Assembly (NCBI RefSeq): GCF_963676685.1
Contig: NC_092355.1
Location: 77,653,176 to 77,717,175 of the forward strand
Direction: 5' to 3'
DNA: 64,000 nucleotides
Source: Mytilus edulis
Lineage: Eukaryota; Mollusca; Bivalvia; Mytilida; Mytilidae
The position numbers were made by a program, and so were the translations under genes. The notes beneath the pieces were generated by a model that searched no databases, was not told where the DNA came from, and was given only the letters and a program-made list of their open reading frames with translations. Numbering within the stretch: the stretch's first letter is position 1; every line of letters starts with the position of its first letter. This document shows positions 12,180 through 23,075 of the stretch, one piece after another.

Positions 12180-12810
12180 TGTCACAGTGGAAAAATGGAC
12201 AAAAATTGATTTGAGACTTTTCGGACATTTTGTAAAAGATTTTGTAAAATCACTTTGTTATAACTGCAGTATTTCACTAAGGGATTTTGTTATTTTTATT
12301 GTGCAAGATTTAAGTCAAGTTTAGAAGATTAAGCTAATCTAATTTCATGTTTTAATTTGTTTTTCAATTAGCGACATTTTACTTCAAATGATCTATTATT
12401 CGTATATGATAGGCTAAGACTTTAATTCCATAAATAAGTCTGTATGTTCTATTGTTAATCATTATCTATGTGCTTATTTTTCTGTAATCCCTTAATTGAC
12501 TTTTCTCACCCATTTAGAGAAATATTTGTCAAGTCTATTCAAGTAGTTTTTGGTTTGTTATATAAACTATGTTATTATTTTGATGGGGCAGATTGGATTT
12601 AGTATTACACTGAGCAGTTACAACTCTACAATTGTATTCCATGCTAAACTTATTGAATTATACATCGCGCTAACCAGAGTCGTCTTTTGTTACAAGAGCT
12701 AGTCCCAGAGTTAGAGTCCGTGCAAACTTGTAATACTGTTTATTGTGTGTGTGTGGTTCAAGGCCAACACATTTCCCAGTCACAGATACACCCAGAATCT
12801 ATTTGTGACA
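12180..12810 (+). repeat. left LTR of the compact retrotransposon
   Basis: 631 bp, nearly collinear with the solo LTR at 18629-19266. Shared landmarks include GACTTTTCGGACATTTTG, AAGGGATTTTGTTATTTTT and a GTGTGTGTGTGGTTC run near the end. It includes an ATAAAT-rich stretch that could carry a polyadenylation signal. Confidence 0.9.
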
Positions 12811-12933
12811 TTCGGTGCCAGGTCCGGGTCGTGTTGACTTTTCAGCTCAACACGCTTTCCTGATACCTCAAAGCAGCAAGCGAGTTACCAGTTCCCCCAG
12901 AGACGTACATATACATGTAGTAGAGTTGCAGTG

Positions 12934-13797
12934 ATGGAATACAACTTCAGGCCACAGTGGAGACCATGGTTTTTCCAGATGCGTCAGATTCCAGCGTGCG
13001 CCAGATGTGGAAATCAGCATATTAGACAAACATTTTGTTATGCAGCAAGTAAGAAATGTTTTAAGTGTCATCACGTAGGACACTACGCCCGAATGTGTGT
13101 CTCCCGTCCTCATCAGGAAATTCCAAAGTGCAAAGATGTGCCGCAGATAAAAACAAAATCGAAATCACAAAAGGATAGAGATTCCAGACGGATACAGGAA
13201 TATTTCGATTCAAAATCATTTACCCGTAGTTTGCCATTTGCTAATCTTCGTGATTCAGCATTCAGAAGTTGTTTGGACTCCTCTAGCATTATCAAACGTA
13301 AATTAACAAGTGTAAAAGAGAAACTTTCAACAGTACAGAAAAAGGGTGAAAGTCAGACAGCCGAAATTTTGAAGTTACGCGAACAGTTAACTACTTCATT
13401 TTCAAAGTGTTTCAGTTGAAAATGAAAAGTTACGTGCAGATGTTCTTAGTTTACGAGACAACCAGCAAAGACAATCCATTAATGAGGACAATTGTCAGAT
13501 TTACGTAAAACGCATTAATGATTTGGAAGTATACCTACAAAAAAAAGTGATTTTATTTTCGACATCCAACAAAAATACGAAGAAATATCCACCGACAAGA
13601 GACAGTTCTTTAATGAAAAATCCATTTTACATTTCGAAGTGGACGAGTATTACAAACAAATAGGAGAATTGAATATTAAATTAAAAGAATCCGAAAGTGA
13701 AAAAGAACAATTGCGATCCACGCTAAACCAAAGGGACGTATACATGTACCATAACCAACCCAGACCTTTTCTACCACAATTTGGACATTTTCGTTAA
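12934..13797 (+). pseudogene. gag-like zinc-knuckle plus coiled-coil protein, two frameshifts
   Basis: The first block (ATG at 12934 to stop at 13419, 161 codons) has Cys pairs in its N-terminal third and one canonical CCHC zinc knuckle, CFKCHHVGHYARMC, spacing C-x2-C-x4-H-x4-C. Such knuckles bind nucleic acid in gag nucleocapsid domains. After it comes a Lys/Glu/Gln-rich, heptad-like stretch. The stop at 13419 looks like a frameshift: another frame carries on with charged coiled-coil-type sequence to an A8 run near 13539-13546, and a third frame continues from there to a TAA at 13795-13797, just before the purine tract. I read this as one old frame broken twice. Its place between the LTRs supports a gag-type role. 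A captured host CCHC protein is the alternative. Confidence 0.7.
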
Positions 13798-13844
13798 ATC
13801 TATTCGAAGCACGGGGTCGTGCTTCAGTTGGAGAAGAGGCATGT

Positions 13845-14070
13845 TGTCACAGTGGAAAAATGGACAAAAATTGATTTGAGACTTTTCGGACATTTTGTAA
13901 AAGATTTTGTAAAATCACTGTTTTGTTATAACTGCAATATTTCACTAAGGGATTTTGTTATTTTTATTGTGCAAGATTTAAGTCAAGTTAAGCTAATCTA
14001 ATTTTATGTTTTAATTTGTTTTTCAATTAGAGACATTTAACTTCAAATGATCTCTTATTCGTATATGACA
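13845..14070 (+). repeat. right LTR, truncated to 226 bp
   Basis: Matches the first 226 bases of the left LTR. Homology ends at TCGTATATGACA, where the left LTR and the solo LTR continue with AGGC/AGGTCAAGAC. The loss of about 400 bp means the element could not transpose normally in this state. Confidence 0.85.
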
Positions 14071-15250
14071 AATTTTTAATTGGGGTTTTATTCAATAAAA
14101 ATGATGTTTTTATTTCAGTTTTCTGATAATATCTCAAAAATCCTTTCACAAGTTTGCAGGGAATTTTTGTGAATTGTTTATATCTATTGACATGAGCTCA
14201 TAAAACCAAAGGACATTTACATCAACAGTAATAAATAAGAAATAACAAACAACACGTACTCCACTAAAACTGGGAGTGAAATCAGAAACTCACACATGCT
14301 TGTAATTTAAATAGTGTGTAATAATATTGAGAATGGAAATGAGAAATATGTCAAAGAGACAAAAATGATATCTAGTAAAAATTCAAGGGTAGTTATGGTA
14401 TCAAAGTAGGTCAAATTGACATAGTTCTTGTGGTTGTTGCTACTAAAAAATTACCTAAAAGAGTGTGAATATATAAATTCGCATTCTGACTTTTTTAAAT
14501 GCCGATTAAATGAGGTGTTTGAATTTTCCTGAATAAGACTATGGGACAAAGTTGTATATAGGGTAATAAAAATCAAAAGTAACAATTATAAGCATGCAAT
14601 TTATCAAGTACCTCGAACCAATTTTGACACTCCAAAAATAATTTATTCCACTCTCTTTAAAGGCTTTATTTGTACAATTTTTTATCAGGTTTTTTTTATT
14701 GTATCAAGTCTACTAGTAAGTAGAATACATAGTTTAGTAGGGGAACAATGGCTTGAAGACGAAATAAATTTTTGTTTGTAATGAGTTATGTGCAGCTTCG
14801 GAACCCAGTACATGGTGGGAATTTTCATTGTACAATGTATTTGGATCTGCTTTGAAAAGAGCTGAGTCTTTGTACCATACAATATAAAAGGTTAACTGGT
14901 TGTAAGGACCTAGTCCTTAATTGAGATCCTTGTCAGATATTCCTGGCCATATGTTTTCCTTTTTGTCATATTAAGAATTATCATAGTATAATTTAATATG
15001 TTTGTACGGAAACAAGGAACATTATCCTCATACAAAAAAATAAGATAATTCTAAATAAATGTTCCCAAAAAAAGGGAATGTATTACAAAGGATAATCATA
15101 AGATATACTGGAATTGTCCTGGACCTCACTTCTGTGATGGGTATATGTTAATGGAATCCTTCTCTGAATACAGGACCAACATATTAGTAGTGGTAGACCC
15201 CAATGTCCAATGATCTTCAATTTCTACTGAATTTTGGCTGTCAAAAAATG
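14071..15250. other. non-coding stretch with one small repeat fragment
   Basis: About 14328-14366 resembles the start of the AAATTGAGAATGGAAATGG repeat family (TGAGAATGGAAATGAGAAAT, then TGTCAAAGAGACAA). Nothing else is recognised. Confidence 0.4.
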
Positions 15251-15254
15251 CTAA

Positions 15255-15430
15255 CATTCCAATTTTCAATAACAGTTAACATCAAATACATTATCACAAT
15301 AACAGATAACAAAAAAACTAAAAGCCCAATAACAGCTAACAAAGAATAAGACAATAACAGCTAACAGCAAATAGATTTTCAGAATAACAGATAACAAAGA
15401 ATTAAAATGTCCCATAACAGCAAAACAGCT
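15255..15430. repeat. degenerate short tandem repeat on AATAACAG(C/A)TAACA
   Basis: The word AATAACAGCTAACA or AATAACAGATAACA recurs six or more times at uneven 20-35 bp spacing, separated by A-rich filler. It is followed by a C10 run near 15440. Confidence 0.7.
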
Positions 15431-15716
15431 AAACCCTTGCCCCCCCCCCCCTTATAAAAATCTGGGTTTGTTTTGTTTTAGATTCTTGGGTAATGTCTTG
15501 GAAATTACAATAAAACAGATTCATTCTAAATTTTGATAATGATAATCATTGCCGGTGTTATGGGTTTCTCTACTTTAAGTGTTATTTTCACATTTCTTGA
15601 GCAGTGTGAAAAAATATTATCATTGCAAGTGTTATATCTGTTCTCAACAAATGATGTCGTTAAATTTTCTTGATTTCTTCCCATTGTAATATCCTGAAAG
15701 AGGCAACCATGTCTGA

Positions 15717-15732
15717 TGACGTCACATATAAA
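15717..15732 (+). promoter_or_regulatory. CRE palindrome next to a TATA-like motif, upstream of the HEPN gene
   Basis: A perfect TGACGTCA palindrome at 15717-15724 is followed directly by CATATAAAG, a TATA-like word. The first coding exon proposed for the HEPN gene starts about 240 bp downstream. CREB/ATF control of that gene is inference. The motif could also be a chance match. Confidence 0.4.
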
Positions 15733-15969
15733 GAACACAAATCTTTAAAAAGGAAGGATAAAAAACCCTAGAGAAACAGATTCCACAACTAAAACTCGCG
15801 CGTATTGATTATTTAAAAAAGTCTCGCGCTTTAATATTAAAATTTGACTATCTCGAGTGGAGAAATATCGTAACACACTTGTTGCAGTGATGATAACTAC
15901 ATAACAAGAAATAACTCGGATATATACTAATATCTATTTTTAATACACACAAATTGTTTAACTTCCAAC

Positions 15970-18509
15970 ATGTTCAAAAGGAAAAAGACACAAAAGGATA
16001 ATCTAATAAATCCATTAAGTACGGAGGTTTGGTTAGCAACAATACCAGATTTAACCCACCATTTTGTTTTCTTAAAATTCCTGTATCAAGTCAGGTATAT
16101 GGCAGTTGTTACCTAATAGTTCGATTCTATGAGTGTTGTATTGTTGTTTGTTTTTTGGTTCACTTCAGTGTTTTGTTGGTTCGTTGTTTTCTTCATATAG
16201 TTGATGTAGTTCCTTCGGTTTTAGTTTGTAATCCAGATTTGTTTTCTCTCAATCGATTTACGACTTTCAAATAGCGGAGTACTACTGTTGTCTTTATCTA
16301 GGAATAAAAAGAAACATGCCAGTAATAAAACCAATAGCATAATCTCTTTTACAAGATGTATAATCACTGTATTTTGATTTTGATTTAACATTTAGAAAAA
16401 ATATTGATTTTGTAAAAGTATCCCAAATCAAACTTGTATATAGTTTGAAGCATAATAAATGATACTAAATAAAGTCTTTGACACAGAATTATATTCTACC
16501 TTACAACTGCAGTTTTGATTAAAAAAACATTGTTTTTTTTTCGTTAAATTGGTATTGAAAAATATTAGGTCCTATACTTTTATTATGTTAATTGACTGCA
16601 AATTCATAAGTTGTTGCAGGGATTTTATTAAGGCCAATGATAGGACTGGACATGTATTATTCAATTATCTCTGATGTCTGAAGCTTTTTTAACTAAACTA
16701 ACAATCTCGTTTACGTTGACAAATTATTTTACATGCATTATAATAGATTTTTTTTTGCCTTTTGCAGGTGCGTTTACGTGTCAAAAGTGATTTAAGATCG
16801 TTATCAAATGTATCTCAGTCCTCAATTACTGAAGGTTTGAGAGGGGTATGTATCATTACAGCCTCTTCCGTTTTTCCAATATGCCAGATTGTTAGAAAAG
16901 AAGGACGAAAGATACCAGAGGGATAATCAAACTCATAGATTGAGAATAAACTGACAAGCCATGGCTAAAAATGAAAAGACAAACAGACAAATGATAGTAC
17001 GCAAGACACAACATAGTAATCTAAAGACTAAGCAACACGAACCACACCATAAGACTCATCAGTGCCGTTAAAACAATTGACATCGACACTAGTATTTTTT
17101 TTTAAATATCATTTGCGTGTATTCAAACAAAACATTGATTTTTTTATCATTTTTTTTTTATGAGATTAATATTTAACCATCCCCCCAAAAAATAAAATAC
17201 AAATTGCATATGATAGCTAATAGAAATATTCTAGTTATACTTTTATTTTTATGTCTTTTTTCAGTTGACTGAAGAAGAGAAAAAATTCACAAAGATGGGA
17301 ATGATTGTGTTGAATATTCTTGCTGGTGTTTTATATGATCTGTTGAGGCCAGATAAACCACACCTGCCTATTAGGAGTGAATGTAATATAACGTACTTGT
17401 ACCGTAATATCAGGGCCCTTAATAAAAATATCCCAAGTAATAGATGGGGTGGTGAATGGCAAGATATTCAGAATACAGACATATCTATTGGAGATGATAT
17501 CGAACGCATTAGACTTACGAGAAATGAACTACAGCACTCTAAAACAGTTAATCTCCTTGATACACGTTTTAATGAGTTAATTAATGTTATAGTTGATCTT
17601 TTGAAAAGATTTGATAAACATAATAAAACTTCGAGACTGTATACAGATCAGCTAAATGACATTTTGGCTAAAACTGTTTCAATGGAGGATGTTAAATTAG
17701 TTGAAAGTGAAACTGATGCAAGATTAGGTAAATGCTTCAAACTTATTATTATTTTTATTGCAGCTTTAGCTTCTTGTCCAAATTGCAAGAATTTAAGATT
17801 GAGCAATGCGTTGCGTTATTCTGTCTTTCGAAAATATTGCAGTATGTTGTTATATTAAAAAAAAATGGTCAAAAAGGAATCCAGCATAGGATATTTTTTG
17901 TCAATGACCCTGTTATTTAACAACCAGCTATAGCTAAAATACTGATAATGTTAAAAGAGGGACGAAAGATACCAAAGGGACAGTCAAACTCATAAATCTA
18001 AAACAAACTGACAACGCCATGGCTAAAAATGAAAAAGACAAACAGAAAAACAATAGTACACATGACACAACATAGAAAACTAAAGAATAAACAACACGAA
18101 CCCCATACGAATTAGAATTCTTGAGAAACAAATGTCTTGCTTGCATATCAATTATCAAGAAACAAGTCCACAAGAAGACGGGACCGTCGGATCCCATCTC
18201 GGTTCCAATAGGAAATATTACTGTCGGTTGCCAAGTGGTTTACAAATTAAATGTAACTATCATTTTTTTCTCTTGTTAATCAAGTATTTAAGTGCTGAGC
18301 GCTTAAGAAAAAATCCCCTATCAGATTATTCAAGTACCGTTTGATCCATTATCTAAATAATTAATGCATACATGAGATATTTAAAGTCATTATATAATAT
18401 CTCAGTGTACTGATGTTTTATTCTGTTTTCAGAAATAGCTCTTGAAGTTGATATTGAACAACCAACATACGTTCCACCACGCAGGAGAAGAAAATCATCA
18501 TCTTCATAA
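15970..18509 (+). CDS. DZIP3-like HEPN domain protein, four exons, 224 residues
   Basis: Proposed exons: 15970-16026, 16768-16845, 17265-17727 and 18433-18509. All junctions are GT-AG with matching phases (0, 0, 1). Exon 3 carries the domain: an amphipathic helix-rich block with LLRPD, a Trp-Gly-Gly turn (RWGGEW), GDDIERIRLTRNELQHS, and a second helical half. RNELQH (about residues 131-136) fits the R-N-x3-H motif of HEPN ribonucleases. I recognise the overall pattern as the HEPN domain named after DZIP3, a family I recall as large in bivalves. The short last exon ends in a basic-serine tail (RRRRKSSSS), perhaps a nuclear signal. No RING, NACHT or death domain is seen, so this is a stand-alone HEPN protein. 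Function is unknown; RNA cleavage in defence is inference. The first exon is the least certain. Interspersed repeats occupy all three introns or their edges. Confidence 0.8.
16089..16305 (+). repeat. interspersed repeat (CAGGTATATGGCAGTTGTTA family) in HEPN intron 1
   Basis: Starts AGTCAGGTATATGGCAGTTG and runs through GTTCGTTGTTTTCTTC and CCTTCGGTTTTAGTTTG to AGTACTACTGTTGTCTTTAT. It resembles a repeat I associate with mussel DNA. The 81-codon open frame across it is part of the repeat, not a gene. Confidence 0.6.
16896..17062 (+). repeat. GACGAAAGATACC interspersed repeat in HEPN intron 2
   Basis: Begins near AGAAGGACGAAAGATACC and passes through AATAAACTGACAAGCCATGG and AAGCAACACGAACC. 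Other copies lie at 17950, 20069, 26380 and 28105, with fragments at 30806 and 60022. It has the size and the A-rich body of a SINE. Confidence 0.75.
17950..18112 (+). repeat. GACGAAAGATACC interspersed repeat in HEPN intron 3
   Basis: Same landmarks as the copy at 16896, including ACAGTCAAACTCATAAAT and CTGACAACGCCATGGC, ending near ACACGAACCCCAT. Two members of one family in neighbouring introns of a gene this small is a clear sign of insertion load. Confidence 0.8.
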
Positions 18510-18628
18510 TTTGTTTAAGTTGTACCGTGAATTACATACGTAAATTGAATGTAAATCAAATACAGGAGATAGAATCAGATTTGCAGATGATCAATCCTAA
18601 CACAAAAGTTAGCATGTTTTGATACAAA

Positions 18629-19266
18629 TGTCACAGTGGAAAAATGGGCTAAAATTAATTTGAGACTTTTCGGACATTTTGTAAAAGATTTGGTAAAATC
18701 ACTGTTTTGTTATAATTGCAATATTTCACTAAGGGATTTTGTTATTTTTATTGTGCAAGATTTAAGTCAAGTTTAGAAGATTAAGCTAATCGAATTTCAT
18801 GTTTTAATTTGTTTTTCAATTAGCGACATTTTACTTCAAATGATCTATTATTCGTATATGACAGGTCAAGACTTTAATTCCATAAATAAGTCTGTATGTT
18901 CTATTGTTAGTCATTATCTATGTGCTAATTTTTCTGTAATCCCTTAATTGACTTTTCTCACTCATTTAGAGAAATATTTGTCAAGTCCATTCAAGTAGTT
19001 TTTGGTTTGTTATACAAACTATGTTATTATTTTAATGTAGCAGATTGGATTTAGTATTACACTGAGCAGTTCCAACTCTGTACAATTGTATTCCATGCTG
19101 AACTTATTAGATTATACATCGCGCTATAACCAGAGTCGTCTTTTGTTACAAGAGCTAGTCCCAGAGTTATAGTCCGTGCAGACTTGTCGTACTGTTTATT
19201 GTGTGTGTGTGGTTCCAGGCCAACACATTTCCCAGTCACAGATACACCCAGTTTCTATTTGTGACA
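18629..19266 (+). mobile_element. solo LTR of the compact retrotransposon family
   Basis: 638 bp from TGTCACAGTGG to ATTTGTGACA, aligned end to end with the left LTR at 12180-12810. No internal region or second LTR follows. A target duplication is not evident: the flanks read ACAAA and GAAAC. It begins 120 bp after the HEPN stop codon in the same orientation, so it could contribute the 3' end of that transcript. Confidence 0.88.
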
Positions 19267-19491
19267 GAAACACTACGTGATGCTGCAAAAAAAACACTCT
19301 AATGTTTTCATATATAGAAATCGATCTTATCATTACGTCGCTCTGTTAACCGATTGTAGGTTGAAAGAATCTCTACTGAAAGTCTGCAATTATTTGAAAA
19401 TTGAGTTGTTTTAAAAACCTTTATACAAAACAGAGCACCATGCATCTTTTATTTCGTATTTGAATGTTCAAAAATCAATCTAAGCTTATAC

Positions 19492-19493
<2 letters not shown>

Positions 19494-19574
<81 letters not shown>
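19494..19574. repeat. (TA)n microsatellite, about 40 repeats
   Basis: An uninterrupted TA run bounded by ATACGTG on the left and TATACGTGC on the right. The length in an assembly is unreliable for such a sequence. Confidence 0.98.
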
Positions 19575-19575
<1 letters not shown>

Positions 19576-20940
19576 GTGCACCTGCATAAAGTCGATTTCT
19601 ATCCGACGCAGCTCATATAATAACATGGCCATGGTGAAATAGTGGACAAGTATTGAGACGTTCTATTTTATACTATTTTTAAAATTGAATTCATTCAGCA
19701 AATATTGTTATGTGAATAAAAGTGTCATGTATATGTTGTTGTTTCAAATATGATGGTTTTACCCACGATAAATGGATATAGTGCAATGAGATTGAAACAT
19801 CCATCAGGAGATATCATTTTGTTTTTAATTCCCAGTTATTTAAGTCAAAGGGGATTTTACGTTTGCACTCTGTCCGTCTGCCTGTCCGTCTGTCAGTCCA
19901 ACAAATCAGTTTGCGACACTTTTTTTTCTAAGTGCTGGAAGATATTGTTTCTATATTTGGTATATAGCCTCACAACGACAAATTTACAGATTATGTTCGA
20001 GCTTTGTTTGGTCCTCAGTCTTGTAAAAATTCACACATCAAGTTTTCCGCACATTTTTGTAAATGCTTTAAAAGGAGGGACGAAAGATACCAGAGGGACA
20101 GTCAAAACGCATTTCAGATATTGTTGGAATATAGTTTTACTATGCTTAGTTATGATTAATTTTGTTCGGTTCTAATAAAATTTATGTTGCAGAGTTATGA
20201 TCCTTGGACTTAGCAACTTCAGGCAAATTATCAGTTTTCCATATTTTTTTCGGAAGCTGGCTTGTCATGTTTTTGGAATTTTTGTCAGATTTTCGGAATC
20301 CTCTGGTTTTATCCATTTGAATGCCTTAACAAATTTTGCCCGACATTCGCTAAAAAGCAGGAGAGCAGAACGAAACTTTAGAACTATATCTGTAAGCTTC
20401 ATGGTTAACTCACATACTATAAAGCAGACCAATATCTGAACGCGTATATAATATTTATCACATTTCAAAGCACGTAATTTCACTTGATTTGTAACTCATC
20501 ATGGTTAACTTACATACAAAAAAAACAAGAACTATCTTTAAAAAAGATATCCGACGTATTTAAATTTCAGTATATGTTTAAAACTATCATTTCGATTTAC
20601 CATTTAAATAACGTTTTCTCTATTTGTGTTCAGTATTTTCGGTCCTCTTATCTTTCTGTTTACATTAACCAAAACCCCGCGGAAATCTCACATGCGTAGG
20701 TGCGTTCTAAAAGTCATGTACGTTCGTACAACAAAGTTTACATTGAAAATTATATAATTGTTCCGAATAAACAGCTGTCAAGGATGCAAAGAACTATTGG
20801 AGAAACAATTATTTTAATAAAAATATAAATCTTTGTAAGATCTAGTTCAAATATTTATAGTTTTTCACTTGCTTTCCATCACGATATGATTAACGAGACG
20901 TTGTTCCAAACACAACCAAATCACCCACCATGACAGCATT
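19575..20940. other. repeat-bearing non-coding stretch
   Basis: Around 19870-19905 a pyrimidine-rich CTGTCCGTCTGCC stretch resembles one common in bivalve repeats. A headpiece of the GACGAAAGATACC family lies at 20069-20110 (AAAGGAGGGACGAAAGATAC). Open frames up to 141 codons here are repeat-derived and show no domain. Confidence 0.45.
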
Positions 20941-20942
20941 TT

Positions 20943-21108
20943 GTCCAATCACAGAAAGGATTTTCGAGCATGCGTATTCTGTTGCCATAGTTAAGCGTCC
21001 TTAAGTTCAAAGGGCACAAACCGAAACTATACCGACTGCGTCGGATAAACGGCCCAATATCTGGAGGCGTTTTGCTGTGGAATGACGAAATGAGGGACTA
21101 GGGTGAAA
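20943..21108 (+). promoter_or_regulatory. possible promoter of a mitochondrial-type gene
   Basis: A CCAAT box in good context (TTGTCCAATCACAG, near 20940-20955) lies about 160 bp before the ATG at 21109. The stretch between is more GC-rich than its surroundings and lacks a TATA box, which fits a housekeeping-type promoter. This is inference from sequence composition only. Confidence 0.35.
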
Positions 21109-22959
21109 ATGGCCACGATAACTTTGTTGCGGGGCCATAATATCAAGTTGTGCTCATACATGAGAAACTATGCATTCTCCACGTATTCGTGTCACAAAAA
21201 CTGCCAATACAGACATTTGTGAAAACGACTGAAAATGACACTGTCTTCGTATTGAGGTACCATTATCAGTTGTCAATCGATAAACTATGTTATTCTATTA
21301 ACTGACTAGCGGTTTGTTGCACTGTAGAACATCTATGAATTTCAGAAATATCATCTGAAAAATTTACCAGTTGTGTTTTATTCTAGATCGCGACATTCTG
21401 TCATAATAAAATTGAGAATGAAAATGGGGAATGTGTCAAAGAGACAACAACCCGACCATAGAAAAAACAACAGCAGAAGGTCACCAACAGGTCTTCAATG
21501 TTGCGAGAAATTCCCGCACCCGGAGGCGTCCTTCAGCTGGCCCCTAAACAAATATATACTAGTTCAGTGATAATGAACGCCATACTAATTTCCAAATTGT
21601 ACACAAGAAACTAAAATTTAAAAAATGTTTGGATTCTCAAGTAATTCAAACATAACAAGGGATACTCACACTGTCGAAGCATATAGTCTCGCGCGTTTTT
21701 GAGTTCATTTATATCTCTCAGTTTTTAGCTTTATACATTGATTTGTACATTTTTGATTTATTATTAGATTTTTAATCGAGAACTAGCAGTACGTCTGCAT
21801 TTGTATCAAACTGGTGCTTAAATGGGTCATAAAACTTGAATATTGAGGTATCTCGCAGATCTGTTAAAAAACAGACATTTGGATATTTTGAAAGTTCACA
21901 CTGAAATCTGAAACAAAAATTTGGAACCAAAAGGTTGATATTCAATTTCCTTTTTGTTCATTTTCCGGGTTTTGTTTTTTTGAAATTTTATTTTAAAGCA
22001 GAAGTACTTTTTATACCTTTTGACGGTATGTGTATCTTTCAATCGTTGTTTAGTAAATTCTTTCTTAGGCTCACCAATTCTGTTAACTAGTGGCGAGTAT
22101 TCTTAAATATCGGAATAGAAGTCGTTTGTTTTTACAGTAGTTGTTTCTGTGCTTCCTTCTTACCTGACGAGTCAAGCCGTTTCCAACTTAACAGGGTAAT
22201 ATGTTTTGTGCAATCAGAACCATTATGTGAATGGCTTGATATTTATCAATTTTCCAGACAGTATAAACAAATCAGTGTTTTGAGTACGACATTCTATATG
22301 CATCCTACCAATGTACATTTCACAAGTTAACAATATAATATATAGTCATATATTCAAGTTACGAAATGAAGTGTAATGCACGTATCTGTTTAAAAATTAT
22401 ATAAATTGGCCATGATTTAGGAATCTGCAATCAGTTTTAAAATAAAAGTCATTGCAATATTTGAAAATGGAGTTATCTTCCTTTGTCCTTAATTGTAGAT
22501 GAACCAACCCATATATAGTATTGATTTACTACTGTAACAATGATCAATACACTTAGTTCCCACATCAAAATGAATGCCGTTAGAGTGATCACAAGAACTT
22601 TGATTATGTTGTATAAAAATAAGATGTGGTTGTGTTGTGTTTCTTCAGTTGTTATCTATCACAATTGTTTTTCGGTTAATGTTTGGACATAAATAATGAT
22701 GTACCTGATATTTTCCTTGTTTAAATTGTTACTGACATTGCGTTATATCGGCAGCATTTACAGTTTTTTATACTTTGTGGGTTTCGGTGGGGTTGTTGAA
22801 GTATCAGCGAAAGTAACCGAACAACAGTTAAACGAGATAAAAGAGGGCTTGTTTAATAAACTAGAACTTTTAAGTAATTTCACATGCATTGTAAAACAAA
22901 CACAAACTATTTTCACTTGTAATTTACACCACATCAAGGGACATTGTATATGCATATAA
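21109..22959 (+). CDS. candidate gene, possible mitochondrial presequence exon plus second exon (partial)
   Basis: The first frame begins MATITLLRGHNIKLCSYM and is rich in Arg, Lys, Ser and hydrophobic residues with almost no acidic ones, as mitochondrial presequences are. It would stop after 37 codons, but a possible donor (CATTT then GTGAAA, exon end 21218) leaves phase 2. A phase-compatible acceptor ending TTACAG at 22763 opens a frame with a hydrophobic segment (FLYFVGFGGVVEVSA) and then a Lys/Glu-rich helix. A weak donor (GTAATT) follows near 22875; otherwise the frame runs to 22959. I do not recognise the protein. The acceptor has a poor pyrimidine tract, and no further exons were found before the transposon at 23076. 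The two exons may not belong together. Confidence 0.33.
21408..21620 (+). repeat. AAATTGAGAATGAAAATGG interspersed repeat
   Basis: Runs from AAATTGAGAATGAAAATGGG through CAACCCGACCATAG and GCACCCGGAGGCGTCC to CAGCTGGCCCCTAAAC and beyond. Other copies lie at 52440, 55985 and 63837, with fragments at 14328 and 54385. The CCGGAGGCGTCCTTCAGCTGG block is the most conserved part. If the gene at 21109 is real, this repeat lies in its first intron. Confidence 0.8.
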
Positions 22960-23075
22960 TAGTTATATACAACTGACAAAATGTCCGGTTGTGATTATGT
23001 GTATATTGGGGAGTTTGCATTTATATCAAAATTTATACAAAGACGTCATTTAATATATAATTGATTCTCCTATGA

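Larger units (their letters stand above)
12180..14070 (+). mobile_element. compact LTR retrotransposon with only a gag-like frame
   Basis: The left LTR runs 12180-12810 (631 bp), starting TGTCACAGTGG and ending ATTTGTGACA. These are classic TG...CA ends that also form a 7-bp inverted repeat (TGTCACA/TGTGACA). A second, truncated copy of the same LTR begins at 13845 and stops at 14070. Just inside the left LTR is TTCGGTGCCAGGTCCGGG, the place and general look of a primer-binding site. Just before the right LTR is a purine tract, GGAGAAGAGG. Between them is only about 1 kb, coding for a zinc-knuckle protein (separate entry) with no protease, reverse transcriptase or integrase. It is therefore a non-autonomous element or a deletion derivative. 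A full-length LTR of the family stands alone at 18629-19266. I cannot assign a superfamily. Confidence 0.88.

Noticed and set aside
17728-17858. Extension of the HEPN exon 3 frame past the donor to 17858
   Set aside because: The extension turns into low-complexity sequence, whereas the donor at 17728 joins in phase to 18433. The 36-bp gap to a nearby CAG is too short for an intron.
18629-19266. Target-site duplication around the solo LTR
   Set aside because: The flanking five bases differ (ACAAA and GAAAC), so I do not claim one.
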